A stretch of DNA of 64,000 nucleotides, from positions 44,576,428-44,640,427 of the forward strand of contig JBCNJP010000006.1 of assembly GCA_039602395.1 (NCBI GenBank), in the 5' to 3' direction. Below, in pieces: positions 1 to 11,308 of this stretch. Source of the DNA: Deinandra increscens subsp. villosa (taxonomy: Eukaryota > Streptophyta > Magnoliopsida > Asterales > Asteraceae). Each line of letters begins with the position of its first letter. Position 1 is the first letter of the stretch. The notes under the pieces are model-generated. The model searched no databases, had not been told where the DNA came from, and worked only from the letters and a program-made list of their open reading frames with translations. A program made the translations under genes and the position numbers.

Positions 1-79
1 GCAAGTCGAACCTGAACTCTAAGACCACCTCACGGACGATTCATATCAGAAAACTGAGAACCATGGCTCTGATGATAGT

Positions 80-746
80 TGTTTGGTCACACCGTGTATC
101 GATCACACACAAGAGAAACAAAGAAGTAATGAACACAATAGTGTTAACTTGGTTCGATCATAACCGATCTACGTCCACGACTACAATAGGATATTCAATA
201 TTACTAACATGCTCAAAATTAGTGTAAGGATCGATATGGTCCTCATACAATATCTAATACTCTAACACGGTGTGAAATCCCGTGATAGAGGTGATTCAAG
301 AACGAACAAGATATAAATGAAAAAGATGAACAAACAATTAGAACTCACATAAGGAATACATTGAACACTTGATTAAATCTTCGAATGGACTCGATTAACA
401 ATAGATAACCGACTAGTACAAAAGACTCTTGAGAAAGAGTCGAAATCCCTAGACCCCTGCAATATCTCTCTGATTAGCTAACAATCCTCAAGATGGGTAA
501 GAATTTCGCTTTTCTCTCTCTATTTCGGCTTCTCGTAACACACTGGCCTACCCTAGTTAAGGGGGCTTATGTGTGTTTATATACACACACACATAAGCTT
601 ACATGGACCGAAGCCCATCCTTCCTAGCCCATTCGGTTATTATGCTAGCCCAGTAGAACATTGTACACAATTAAATGCTTAATACCTATAACAAGTTCAA
701 CCTAAAACCATTTATTATGCAAGCCTTATCATTTCATAGCCTTACA
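80..746 (-). repeat. Putative copia-type LTR of the element that hosts A
   Basis: The segment starts TGTTTGGTCACACC and ends CATAGCCTTACA, giving the TG...CA ends of an LTR. Just to its right (747-760) lies a pyrimidine run that reads on the minus strand as a polypurine tract (CCTAGGGGGAAT), so the LTR belongs to a minus-strand element whose interior lies to the right. Just to its left, minus-strand ATCATCAGAGCCATGG loosely resembles a tRNA-Met primer site. No second copy is seen in the window, so the boundaries rest on terminal motifs only. Confidence 0.5.
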
Positions 747-895
747 ATATTCCCCCTAGGCTTGTGGTATTAAATTTCTTCAACTTTCAATAATCAAGCT
801 TGCAATCTTCCCTTAGGCTTGTATATGTGTTGGTGAAGATTCTTTCTTTGACAATCTTCATTGGGCAGCATGAGAAACTTTTGGGAATTTTCTCC
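747..895 (-). mobile_element. 3' internal end of the minus-strand LTR element, left piece
   Basis: This is the polypurine tract (747-760) and adjoining interior of the element whose LTR is 80-746. The interior resumes at 40424, because the gypsy element A (901-40418) sits between two copies of CAAAG. No conserved domain is recognisable in this short piece. A 74-codon minus ORF here runs into A's LTR and is not convincing as a gene. Confidence 0.4.
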
Positions 896-900
896 CAAAG
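896..900. other. Target-site duplication of A, left copy (CAAAG)
   Basis: CAAAG directly precedes TGTCACACCC and is repeated at 40419-40423 directly after GGGTTGTCACA. It marks the 5-bp duplication of an LTR-element insertion. Confidence 0.9.
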
Positions 901-3445
901 TGTCACACCCTGAACTTTCGGTACCGGAGGCGTGTGACGTCATGAGATCATAGTCGTGGATACATAGAAAGACCTCTATCAAATTAATATACGCTTGAAA
1001 AACCAAGTATGTCATCAAAGTTGCAGCGGAAAAATATGTTAAGACGACATGTTTTACAATATTGAAAGAGAAATTGTTTATGAAATGTTAAGATAGGAAA
1101 CATGATAAAAAGCTAAGTCTTGAAATCGTTTTGACCAAGGATTTAAAAGGTAAGTGTTTCATAAGTTATTTCATGATGATGAATGTGACTATGACTCCAA
1201 AATGCAGGACCTAAGTTTGACGTCCCATTGGCATATGGTCCGGCTTTGTTACCTGTGAAATACATGAGTTTAAAAGGTCAACATAATGTTGGTGAGTTCA
1301 CAGGTTTAGGATTCTACAAAATGCATTTGTAAAACAGTTGATGATATACAAGATATTATAATGGTTACTCGTCGTTGCATTGATCTACCTGCACCTCGAT
1401 TTTAAACACTAACAGATTTACCCACCTATGGCAACTTCCCCCAAGAAATACCAATGGCATAGAATAACTGACATGTACACCGTGACTGTTACCGGTGCGT
1501 TAGAACTGGAGTGACCAGCTAGGGCATGGTTGTCAACCCAAATAGATCTATTCACTAGTTATCGTTTCGTTACAGGAACTAATTGAAACCAATTGTTGGG
1601 GGGATTTGTAGCAATATGTTGTATAACAAATTACTATGAAGGGGTATGAAAGAACAGATAATCAATAAGGCGTAACAGTTGTACCATAATATCAAGTAAA
1701 AGATTTGTTTGATCATGATTTCTCCCCCATAGTATTTAAACAGTTTTAAAATAAAGGGGCCGTGAAACTCACTTGATCAAGGTGATGATGAAAGTTGTAT
1801 CGCGCTGGACGTAGCATGTAAACCGTGTCCTAATAATAATTAATAAGATGGTTTGAAGGTACTGTTTCAATTGGATAATGTCCAGTTACCAAAATGATCA
1901 TGGTCGAGTCTTGAAATAAGATTCCCGTTTGTATTGTTTGGAATATTTATCGTTCAAATAAATATTTAGGTTAATGAATATATTTATAATCGAATAAATA
2001 TATAACTTGTAGGAATAATTATAAATCATATAATTATTTAAGGTTACGAGAATATATATTTAGATCAAGTTTTTAACATCAAGACAAATAAAAAAGTATT
2101 TTATTATTTGAAGTTCACGTTATGTATCTTAAGTTTGAGTTCATAATTTTAGACAATAATTATATATAAGTCACAGGAATATTTATGCAAATAAATATAT
2201 ATAACTTATAGAAATGATATATGTTTCAACATTCTCAAGATTCTAGAAAAATATAAGTCTTTATATTTTTAGAAACTTAGTCGTTGCCTTCCCCGCTATA
2301 CGATACAAGTATCTGACGAATGATCGTTTTGATAATTAATATTTAATTACGTAAATATTATTATGTTTAAGTTATCGCAAATAGTTTTTCTAAATTATAT
2401 TTAGAAAACAATAAAAATATTAGATTGAGATATCTGTGTAATTTGTTTTTAACACTTTTAGGAAAATATATTTGTAACAATATATATAAGTTTCACGTTG
2501 AGTGAGTTCAAAATATAACACCATATATATTTTGTTTAGGTCCAACGTCTGGAATTTATATATTATATATATAAGTATTCCCTTAAGTAATATGATATGA
2601 AAACTAATATTTAAGTCATTAAATATTATCGGGTTGTAATAACTTTAAATAAATATTTCAAGTTATTAAAGAAAATGAGATCTAAAAGTATGAGCACTTA
2701 GTTATTAATTATGAGTCCAAACGCTCGGTATATAAGAATATATATGTTTTATAAAAATAAACACATTTTTATAATCAATATAGCCAATAATATATTCTTT
2801 ATATTTATGTCCAAAATATATTCGTTTATATATTTTTAGTCCAACATGTCACTATGACGGCACCCGAGTAAGTTTTTGTACCGCTTGGTCTATAATCTTT
2901 TTAGTCCTCACAACGATTGTCAAATACATATTGTGACACAAGTGCTTAAATATTAACGTTAGCTTAATATTTAGGACGGTTTGTTCATTTATATATATTT
3001 AGTGGGTGAAGTGTCAAGACTCGTTTTGGGTGATTATAAATATCAAAAACTAACAATGAAAATGATTAAATTGGGAAGTTTGGACTTTTACCTCTAGCAC
3101 TAGGATAGGTGATGAAACAAAAGAGGCGAGAATATCTCCGTAGACCCAGTAAAACAAAATTGAGCTTTAAAAGTTTGACCCGAAAGGTAAAGCGGCCTTT
3201 TGCGGGCTAGTTTCGGTGGTTTATGGTGCTCGTTACGGGCAAACGCTCAGACCGTTCGGGAGGTGGCCGGGTGGACTAGTCGTTGGTGGTGGTATGGTGA
3301 CAGTGGAGAAACGATGGTCTAAAGACGGCTATTGGGGTTGTTTTTCTCTAGAACAAAAAAAACAAAGTAATGTGTCTGATGAAAATGATAATTGCAGCGG
3401 GACTGGGACCCTTTTGCTTAATTTTTTTTTTTGTTTCTTTCACTA
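901..3445 (-). repeat. Left LTR of A, part 1
   Basis: From 1538 onward this is clearly alignable, with scattered substitutions and small indels, to 14984-15135 joined to 37052-38832. Positions 901-1537 have no counterpart beside the right LTR. The stretch 1920-3050 is extremely AT-rich, with many ATAAATATATA-like segments. No gene is seen. A plus ORF at 3216-3512 crosses the LTR/Helitron junction and is not real. Confidence 0.85.
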
Positions 3446-5098
3446 TCTATTACTATATATAATGCATATTGGTCTAAGGGTTATTTTTGTCCTAAAATTT
3501 TCTGAATTTTAAGACGCGTACAAATACTTAAGCATCATGTATAATTTTTAAAGCCTAACTGTGAAACCCACCTCTAACTTTTGCAAACAAATTAGGTCAG
3601 GGTAATTTAGTCATCTCCTAATTAATCCTAATTAATAAAGCATATCACTTTTACAGTCTCGAATGCTTCGTCACCGCCTCTCTCCCCCTCTGCTTGTCCC
3701 CCATCATCGTCTCTCTCCCCCATCAGTTCTCGAATGCCTCATCACGTCCCTTTCATCCAATATTCAAACTCGCTTTGAAATTCGAAATCCATCTTAAAAT
3801 CCTCCTTTAGATGATACAGGCTCTCTCTCTCAAAGCCACTAAAAGCATTTGAAATTCAGATCTAGATGTGAAGTTTTTTCTCTCATTCGTCTTCATCACG
3901 TCTAGCATCACATGCATTTGCGTCTAGCATAACAGGTATGCTAAAACACGCTGCTCGTGAAACACTATCTCCTTTGTTTTACATGTATCCAAGAGAAGAA
4001 ACCCAGTTCTCACATCCCTCATCTTCTCTCTTTCGAGAACATGTTTCTCTATGAAATCTGGTTTCACTTGTAGAGGGTTCGACTATGTGAAACCCTAAAA
4101 AAGAATGGCGATTTCAAGGTACCTGCATCTAAGCTTATTTGTTGACAGCTCTTCTCGATTGCCGTCGGCTCTGATTTCGTGGGATTTCTTATCATTTGTA
4201 GGAATTTTGTTCTTGGTGAAAGGATTAAATGCCAAATCTTTATACTTAGCTGTGATTTTGTGCTGCATAATCGATGGTTGATATTTTTGTTTGATTTCAC
4301 CAGGTTCGTGTTCTTGATTCCAAGGGATGAAAGGTGTGGTTTTATAAAAGGGTATGTTAGGATTTCTCATTAGGTTTACAACACCATTGATGATTATCTC
4401 AAGCTCAGAGATGCAGTTAGCAAGCTTTTGTAGCATGGTTTTAGTTGCAGAATCATGGCTTCAAGAGAACAACAATCAAATCTGTATGTTATTACTCTTC
4501 CTTTTTCTTACTGTTATTTTTTTCAGAAGGAAGAACAAACCAAAAGGCATAAAGTTTGTGATATGTTGTATAGAATATGTGCTTTCGCACCGAGTTATTG
4601 GAATTAGGATGCTAATGTTTTGTACAACTTGTATAATATTGATCTCAAAGCGTGGTCTTTTTAGCCAATATATCTCAATGCTCCCTTATATACATTAGGC
4701 AATGTAGTATCTATAGTATTAGGGCATGTTTGGCATTGCGCTTGCTGCTGAAATTGGTACTGCATCAACAAAGAAGTTATCATGAGGTAACATTCTCATT
4801 CTTTTGATTTTGAGTATGAAACATGCATTTTTCACGTTCTTTCTTTTCTTTTACATACTAAATGCATTCATATCCATTTGAAAGTTAACCTTTAATATCA
4901 AAGTAATTAGGAAGGAGATGGCTGCCTCATGTCATTGTTTTGGATAGCTTTTTGGCAGCTTTAAGACTTTTTTGAATCTGCGATTTAATGTTGTTTTGGT
5001 ACAGGTTCTTAGTCTGTTTTGGAACAAATTAGAATATCAACTTTTATTACTTTCTTTTTTCCTTTAATACTTTTATGACAACCTCTTTAAAACTGTAA

Positions 5099-5515
5099 AG
5101 TTCGCTGCATTCTTGGTTGGGATTGCCCTGGTCTTCCAATTGAGTTGAAAGGTAAGTGGTAATTTATGGCTGGCTTATTTAGTTGAATGTTTTCTGATAG
5201 CTGCAGACTTTAATAATGTGTAGTTTTCTGTCAAATAGTATTGCAGTCAGGCAACTAACATCTGCCAAAGCAACTGTGCAGGCACAGATGATGTCGTTCA
5301 AGGTTTGTTTAAACACCAGATGTTACCAATGAATACATTAATAAAATAATTATAACTACTAACCAGGTGTTTTGGTTCCAGTACATGAACAGAGAAAGGA
5401 TTGTACTGTATTGCAGAAGAAAGGCTTCGGAGCCTACCGATAAGCAAAGTGAAACAAAAAAGAAAATAGAAGAACTCCCGATCAAGATAAAAGGAAGAAA
5501 GGCCTACAGGTATAT
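5099..5515 (+). pseudogene. Exon-like fragments carried inside the Helitron
   Basis: Three blocks look like exons of a captured gene fragment. One ends at about 5151 at an AAAG/GTAAGT donor. One spans about 5246-5302, between a TTGCAG acceptor and a CAAG/GTTTGT donor. One begins at about 5382 after GGTTCCAG and stays open for about 46 codons to 5520, Lys/Arg/Glu-rich. The last two can be read in a common frame. I do not recognise the protein. Capture of host gene pieces is well known for plant Helitrons, but here it is inferred only from splice-like signals and open frames; chance is possible in AT-rich DNA. Confidence 0.35.
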
Positions 5516-5520
5516 GGCCC

Positions 5521-8270
5521 CTCTGTGATCCTTGCCTTATGTTGATTTTAATCTGACTTAATGATTAAATATACTTGATAGTTGATTATATGACCATATG
5601 TGATCTTTGCCTTATATGTTTTTTTTACTGATTTGGCAGTTGAGTATACTTTTATGACTAAATAAGTTACTATTTTTAAAGATTAATAAATTGATGATAT
5701 AATAGATGACATGTTCATGAAATTGTTGTTCAAAGGCAAATCCTTAAAAATAGTCAAATAAAACGATTCTGGCTTCTTTCTCTTAGCTGCTAATCTTTAA
5801 GCCCTTTTAGCATTTCTATGAAGACTAAAAAAGAATTATGACTTTGACTTTATAAGTTACTATCTTCCAAACCTAGCTCCATAAATTAGAATTTCATTTT
5901 TTGAGGTGTATATGATCATGGAATAAATGATTTTAATTTTTTTTCATGATTAGATGTTATCATTTTGATTATGTTCAATGATTTAGGTGCACACAAGAAA
6001 TCTCAGTGCATAGATCTTAATTTCTCAGCAGGTTAAGGTAATTTCTTTCTATCTTGTTTAAGTTATTTGAATTTTTATATGCATGCCATGGCAAGAAATT
6101 CTTTTATAAATGGAAATGTAGGTTTTAACTTTTATCTTTACATTATCTAAACCTAATATTATTTTTCAAACCTTCTAAATTTTTTTGGATAAATGATAAT
6201 CTGGATTTTTACTTTGATCTTTCGACAATTTAACCCTCATCCCATTTGCAGAGCATGCTTAATTTTTGTTTATAATTTGTTCGTGATTTCTTTCTATTGT
6301 CGAATAATCTGGATTGAAAGAAGAAAGAGATATGAATTTGAATATCTTTGTATGTAATCAATCGTAGCGATTGAAGTAAGGAGCATGAATAATCTATGCT
6401 TAGATTTATAAATAACCGTAATCGCTTCAATATGAATGGTGAATGTGAAATCGGAAATAGGGTTGTGGTGGTGAAATGTCGTAACTTTAAATTGAATGGG
6501 AAGACGAACTATGTAACTCTTCCCATGATGAAGCAAGCTTTGACAATCAGGTTTGCAACTATCTATCATATAATTCATTATTTTAACTCTACTTATCAGA
6601 ATCTTCTTAAAACTGTAACAGTGTGTTTTGGTATCTAGGTGGATGCATGTTTAAGGATTTATGTAGTCCTTCATTGCCTATGCTCATTTATTTTAGTAAC
6701 TTAAGAGCACACACATGACCCATGTTTATTAAGGATTATCACGAGACTTGAAATTTTCTTTCTTTGGTTGTATACTTAGTCACCAATCATGTTTATTAAC
6801 CTGTGAAAGATTGGCAGATTAGGTGGGTTGGAAAACTTGTGAAAACGGGTTCTGATCAAAATAGGCAATTTTTAGTGTTGGTTGTGATGGGCCTGCCTGC
6901 ATTGACAAAAAGCACAATCTTTGTCCGTAGTTTATAAATTTATTTTTAATATAGTAGATGTATGTGTTTTTAAATCTTTTTCCATCAACCACCAAGTTAC
7001 GATGTTATATCACGTACAACTAACATATTGCATCTTCCTTCATATGATGGTTTACATTCTGATCTAGACGGGTCTTGATTTATTTGGTCCCTTTAAGGTG
7101 GTATTTGGACTGGCCTTCTTTAAGAGATTGTATGGTTACAATATTCTCTTTATAGTATTTCAGTAACCTACTTTTTAGTGATTATCAAACTATTAGGACT
7201 CATGGCAGATTTTTCTCTTCCAGCTTTAATTAACACAATGGAATAAACACCACTTTCAGCTTTATTGATCAAATTCTTTTTGCTGTAGCAGGTTATAAAG
7301 TATGAGATTGTTATATAATATGTGGGTTGGCTGCTAAGATGCAGATGAGTTTCAAACATATATTTGGAATAAACACAATGGAAGAGATCATGGATATCAG
7401 ATTTTAATTGAACATGGATTGATATTGACTACAAGTTTTGTGAAATGTAATGTAAATGACAGTGGCTATGGAGGAGAATGGGTTGTTCAACTTGGAGTGA
7501 AACCTGAAATCTACAAGCCTTTTTTGTTCTCTCTGGAAGTATTCCTTTAGTTTGAACTCCTTTAGTTTGAACTATCAGAGATGTGATATTTCACACTATT
7601 TTGGCATGGTTTATTTTTTATTCCTTTAGTGATATTGTGCTTAAATGCTTAATAGCTATGTTTAAGAGCCTTTTTAATATTCTGATACAGTTATTTTTTT
7701 TAATTTTTATTTTTTTATTTTTTCTCAACGAGCGGGATTCTAATAGCGCTTATTTTTTTTTGAACCAATAAATCACCATTCATGTATTTCGCATGATTTA
7801 ACCCGCAACTTTTAGTTGAGAAGTCTCTATTTTACTACTAAGTTATTTCTATGGATTTGAATAATGTTTAATAAGATGATACGGATTACAATATAGTGAT
7901 GTGGCTATTTCAAACCATTTGTTTGTGTTGGCTATTTCAAACCATTTGTTTGTGTATTTCTTGATACGTTTTTTTATCTCTGTGGAAGGTAAAAAAATAT
8001 ATTCTTTATTGATAACAAACTAGAGTTCATGTACTTACTAAATAACATAGGTAAGAAGAACCATGTCGAAATGGTCGAATGTCTCAAAAGTCTTACATAG
8101 TGTATATAATTCATGAAACCTATTTTATCATATTTGTGTTTAATATTGTTCTAATATAACTTTTATAATCATACACGTAAACCTTCTTGTTTACATAAGT
8201 TATGTGAATGTTTTGGACATATGCATCTAGCTCAAACCAATTCGATTCGCCATATTTCAACCGATACAGA
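5521..8270. other. Helitron interior with no recognised gene
   Basis: AT-rich sequence with only short ORFs in both strands, the longest about 94 codons (6294-6578 minus). No RepHel, RPA or other domain is seen. It may include introns or UTR of captured material. A short direct duplication of GGCTATTTCAAACCATTTG occurs at about 7902-7950. Confidence 0.5.
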
Positions 8271-8510
8271 TAATACTATGTTGGTTTATTGTCGTCGCCG
8301 CCAGATCGTGCGGGTTGCACACTATGTAATGAGTCTTGCAAATTGTCGTCGTCGCCAAACGCGCATGTATCGTATTATAAATTGGTGACGCTTCGCATTG
8401 CGATAACATAAACGAATAGCGTGTTGTAAATTATCGTGAAAACACAAACAAAAAACGAATAACGCTTAATAAACCGCTGCCGCCGCCGCAACGCGCGGGC
8501 ACCATCCTAG
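8271..8510 (+). promoter_or_regulatory. Helitron 3' terminal region with subterminal hairpin and CTAG end
   Basis: A GC-rich stretch unlike its surroundings carries GTCGTCGCCGCC repeats and then the 3' hairpin CCGC-AACGC-GCGG followed by GCACCATCCTAG. This is the expected terminator/recognition end for rolling-circle transposition. Confidence 0.75.
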
Positions 8511-10075
8511 TATATATACATATATATATATACATTTTGGTCCAATTAGAAGGAAAAGAAAGAGACGACAGGTTTGGTTGATAGAAAAAGAAAAAAGGAG
8601 AAAGAATTGGGGTGATCGGTGAAGGTCACGGTGGTGGTGGTGGTTCATGATCGCGGTGATGGTGGTAGTTCATGATGATTATGACGAAGGTGGTGCTGGA
8701 TGCTGATAGTGGTTCGTGGTTGTTGGTGATGGCGGATGATGATGGAGATGATCGTGATGGTGATGGATAATGATGATGATGATAATGGTGGAGGTTGGCG
8801 ATGATGATCGTGGATGATGATGATGATAATGGTGGAGGTTGGCGATGATGATCGTGTTGGATGATGATGATGATAATGGTGGAGGTCGATGATGATCGTG
8901 GTGGCAGTAGGGTGGATAGGCGACAGGCCTGTGGGGACAGTAGGAGACCGCCGGCATCGGGTGGTGGCGGTGGGGTTGTAGTGCTAGTCGGCCAAAGGAA
9001 GGGAGGAAGGGGGTCAAGGTGGTGGTGAATGCTTGAGTGGTGTGGTGGGTTTTATGGTGGAGGTGGAGTATGGAGATGGTGAAGGAGGGGATGGGTGTTT
9101 GTGTGTTGTAGGAGGTTGAGTGTAAAAGAATTGCAACATGTGCTCTTTTCTTTAACCTTAGTTAGGTTAGCGGTAACCCTAGTTTAAGTGGTGTTAATTT
9201 TTATAAAAGTTAACACTTATTCTAATTATTTTATAAAACCTACTAATAAAAATGTAGTGTCATAATAAAATAATTAATTCAAAGTCGATGGAGACTTTAA
9301 GTGGGCCGAAATGTAGATAACGGGTGTCGAGCAGGTACAGTTCGTGTCAGGCCGGTATGCGAGGCTTTCTCCGATTTTCATGCGGTTCGATTCGTTATTC
9401 ACTAAAATAAGTCGAGAATATTATCTTTAAGCTTAAAAGTACCGGGTGACCCGTTGGGCTATATTTTTACGCTCGGTTCATTTATTTCGCGTTGTTGGGC
9501 TGGACTGGGCCCAATTCATCATACGGATGAATTACACCGAAACTTTCTGGCGTTTTGATTTGATCGGGACAGGTTTCTAAATTAATTACGAGACTTATAT
9601 ATTGATAAACAATTATGGTTTTAGCCATAAATTTAATTATTTAGAAGTTTCATCTTTTATTTATTTTATTTTCTCGTGTACCACGTTCAAAAAATAAATA
9701 ATTTGTTTAAATTGATTTAAGCTCGAATATTTAACGTAGTCAAAACTAACTAAAGTTTTAATTAAAATATTCACTTAAAGTGTTTGTCGGGTGTCGGTAT
9801 GATCTTCTACGACACCGTTTCAAGAAATTTTTTTTAATAAAAAGTCATTTTATATCTTACTTTTCTTATTATTAAAATTCCACCAATCACATGATTGAGT
9901 TTCTTTTTGTTACGGGTATGTTTTTCCACTACAAAAGTGGGAATTGTCAAGGTTGGACATTTATTTGCATAGTGTTTACTAATTATATTATTAAATCAAG
10001 GCATGCACATATATATACGTATATTTATACGGTCAAAGTATAGGTGTGACCTTGGATTTTTGACGGGTTGTCACA
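8511..10075 (-). repeat. Left LTR of A, part 2
   Basis: Resumes the LTR after the Helitron and matches 38833-40418. It ends TTTTTGACGGGTTGTCACA. It includes a GAT/GGT minisatellite (8760-8905). The His/Ser-rich minus ORF at 8679-9017 is only a translation of that repeat. Confidence 0.88.
8760..8905. repeat. Minisatellite in A LTR, about 45-bp unit, 3 copies
   Basis: Units containing GATAATGGTGGAGGTTGGCG followed by ATGATGATCGTG recur at about 8781, 8825 and 8871. The right LTR has the equivalent array at about 39066-39220, with a different unit arrangement. Confidence 0.75.
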
Positions 10076-10100
10076 TTCTCCCTCCATTGGAAGAATTTCG
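10076..10100 (-). promoter_or_regulatory. Polypurine tract of A
   Basis: Read on the minus strand, CCAATGGAGGGAGAA directly abuts the LTR start TGTGACAACCC. It is the plus-strand primer site and confirms that A points to the left. Confidence 0.7.
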
Positions 10101-11300
10101 TCCCAAAATTTAGCTAATGTCGATTGATGGTTCTGCATCGGTGGACAACTTAAAGCTAATTATGTTTGGTCTGATTCTCGCTTACTCAGATGATAGTTTT
10201 ATCATCGACAAGGATGCCAACGATCCATGTCGTTGGGAGTGCGATTCCGATTCCATATTCGTATCTCGTGATGCTTGATTGTTATGACTCTCTAACGAAG
10301 TGGAGTTCATAGAACATCCACGATAGTTTGTCAAAAAGATGAGTGTTAGACACATAGATGAAAGAGGTTTTGAGTTTGAAAGGTCTGGGCAAGTCATGAT
10401 TGCTCACGTATGGGCTTTACCAGGATTTTCATGTTGTTCAGATTATATTTATGTGTGCACCCACAATTGTGATTTACCTCACATGACCAGCCTAGACTTT
10501 GCTCATACTTGAGTTTTTAGTTTTTATTGGAATATGCGATGTATTAGGGACAAGATGGTTTATGGAAAAGTTTAGGTTGATTAGCTATCGGACGGGATCT
10601 TCCTTGATCCCTAAGAGTTCTAATGATGATGATGATGGAAATGCGGTTCTCCAGTATCTTGGTCTTGCACTCCAAGATCTTAATAGGTTTCGGACAGGAT
10701 GGGGTTTGTAGGCCACTGGTCCGATCCGTTCCAGGATTCTAAGGGACCAATGTAAGGAGGATTAAGACTTCCTTGCTTTACAGGCCTAACCGTTTCTGTC
10801 AGAGGCAGATTCCATTGTAAGGTTTTGAACCCTTTTCTAGATTCTAGGGGCTCGAGTCGAGCGTTAACATAGGTTCTCCTGGTGATTACCTGTGACTTTC
10901 GAAAGGTTCAGAAATTGGGAAGGTCGTTTGAGTGTTTCATGAACTATCTCTGGACCAGTCAGTTAGCTGTTACTGGCTTTAGTCCAGCAAAAAGGGGTGA
11001 ACGACACTTCCAAACGAGGCTTCGAAAGGGGCGGCTTGAATACTCGAGTTCTAACTATTGTTATATGAAAGCTTGGCGAGTGGGAAATGGTTGTCTCAAC
11101 CATCACAAGGGTTTGTCTTGCGTGATGAAAATCTGTCACATAACCACGTACCCTTTTAAGGTCTGATATTTTCCTTTCGCTTTGATCATCAATATAACTC
11201 CTTTATACTTTCATACATCTTGTTGGATCCCTGGTATCTAGAATATCTTGTCTTGTGTGCTTCATTTAAGACCAATCTCTTTCCGTTTTAAGGTTCGACA
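10101..11300. other. A interior where integrase is expected; nothing recognisable
   Basis: On the minus strand this lies downstream of RNase H and should encode integrase. I find no HHCC or D,D35E motif on either strand, only ORFs below 95 codons. Either integrase was replaced or deleted, or it has decayed past recognition by eye. Confidence 0.5.
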
Positions 11301-11308
11301 CTCAAGGT

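Larger units (their letters stand above)
3446..8510 (+). mobile_element. Non-autonomous Helitron, 5065 bp
   Basis: The element begins TCTATTACTATATATAATGC and ends CGCGCGGGCACCATCCTAG, inserted between host A (3445) and T (8511). A short GC hairpin (CCGC, loop AACGC, GCGG) sits a dozen bases before the CTAG, as Helitron 3' ends require. The right LTR of A carries the unoccupied site at about 38820-38835 (CTTTCACTATATATA), which fixes both ends to the base. There is no terminal inverted repeat and no target duplication. No Rep/helicase ORF is visible, so it would need an autonomous partner. It holds exon-like pieces around 5099-5515. Confidence 0.9.

Noticed and set aside
3216..3512. 98-codon plus ORF
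   Set aside because: Crosses the LTR/Helitron junction at 3445/3446, so it arose by insertion.
4064..4698. Overlapping ORFs of 64-114 codons on both strands inside the Helitron
   Set aside because: Mutually overlapping in several frames, no motif, and composition no different from the flanks.
8679..9017. Minus ORF rich in His and Ser (112 codons), and its larger relative at 38811-39464
   Set aside because: Direct translation of the GAT/GGT minisatellite in A's LTRs; the frames differ between the two LTRs and no domain is present.
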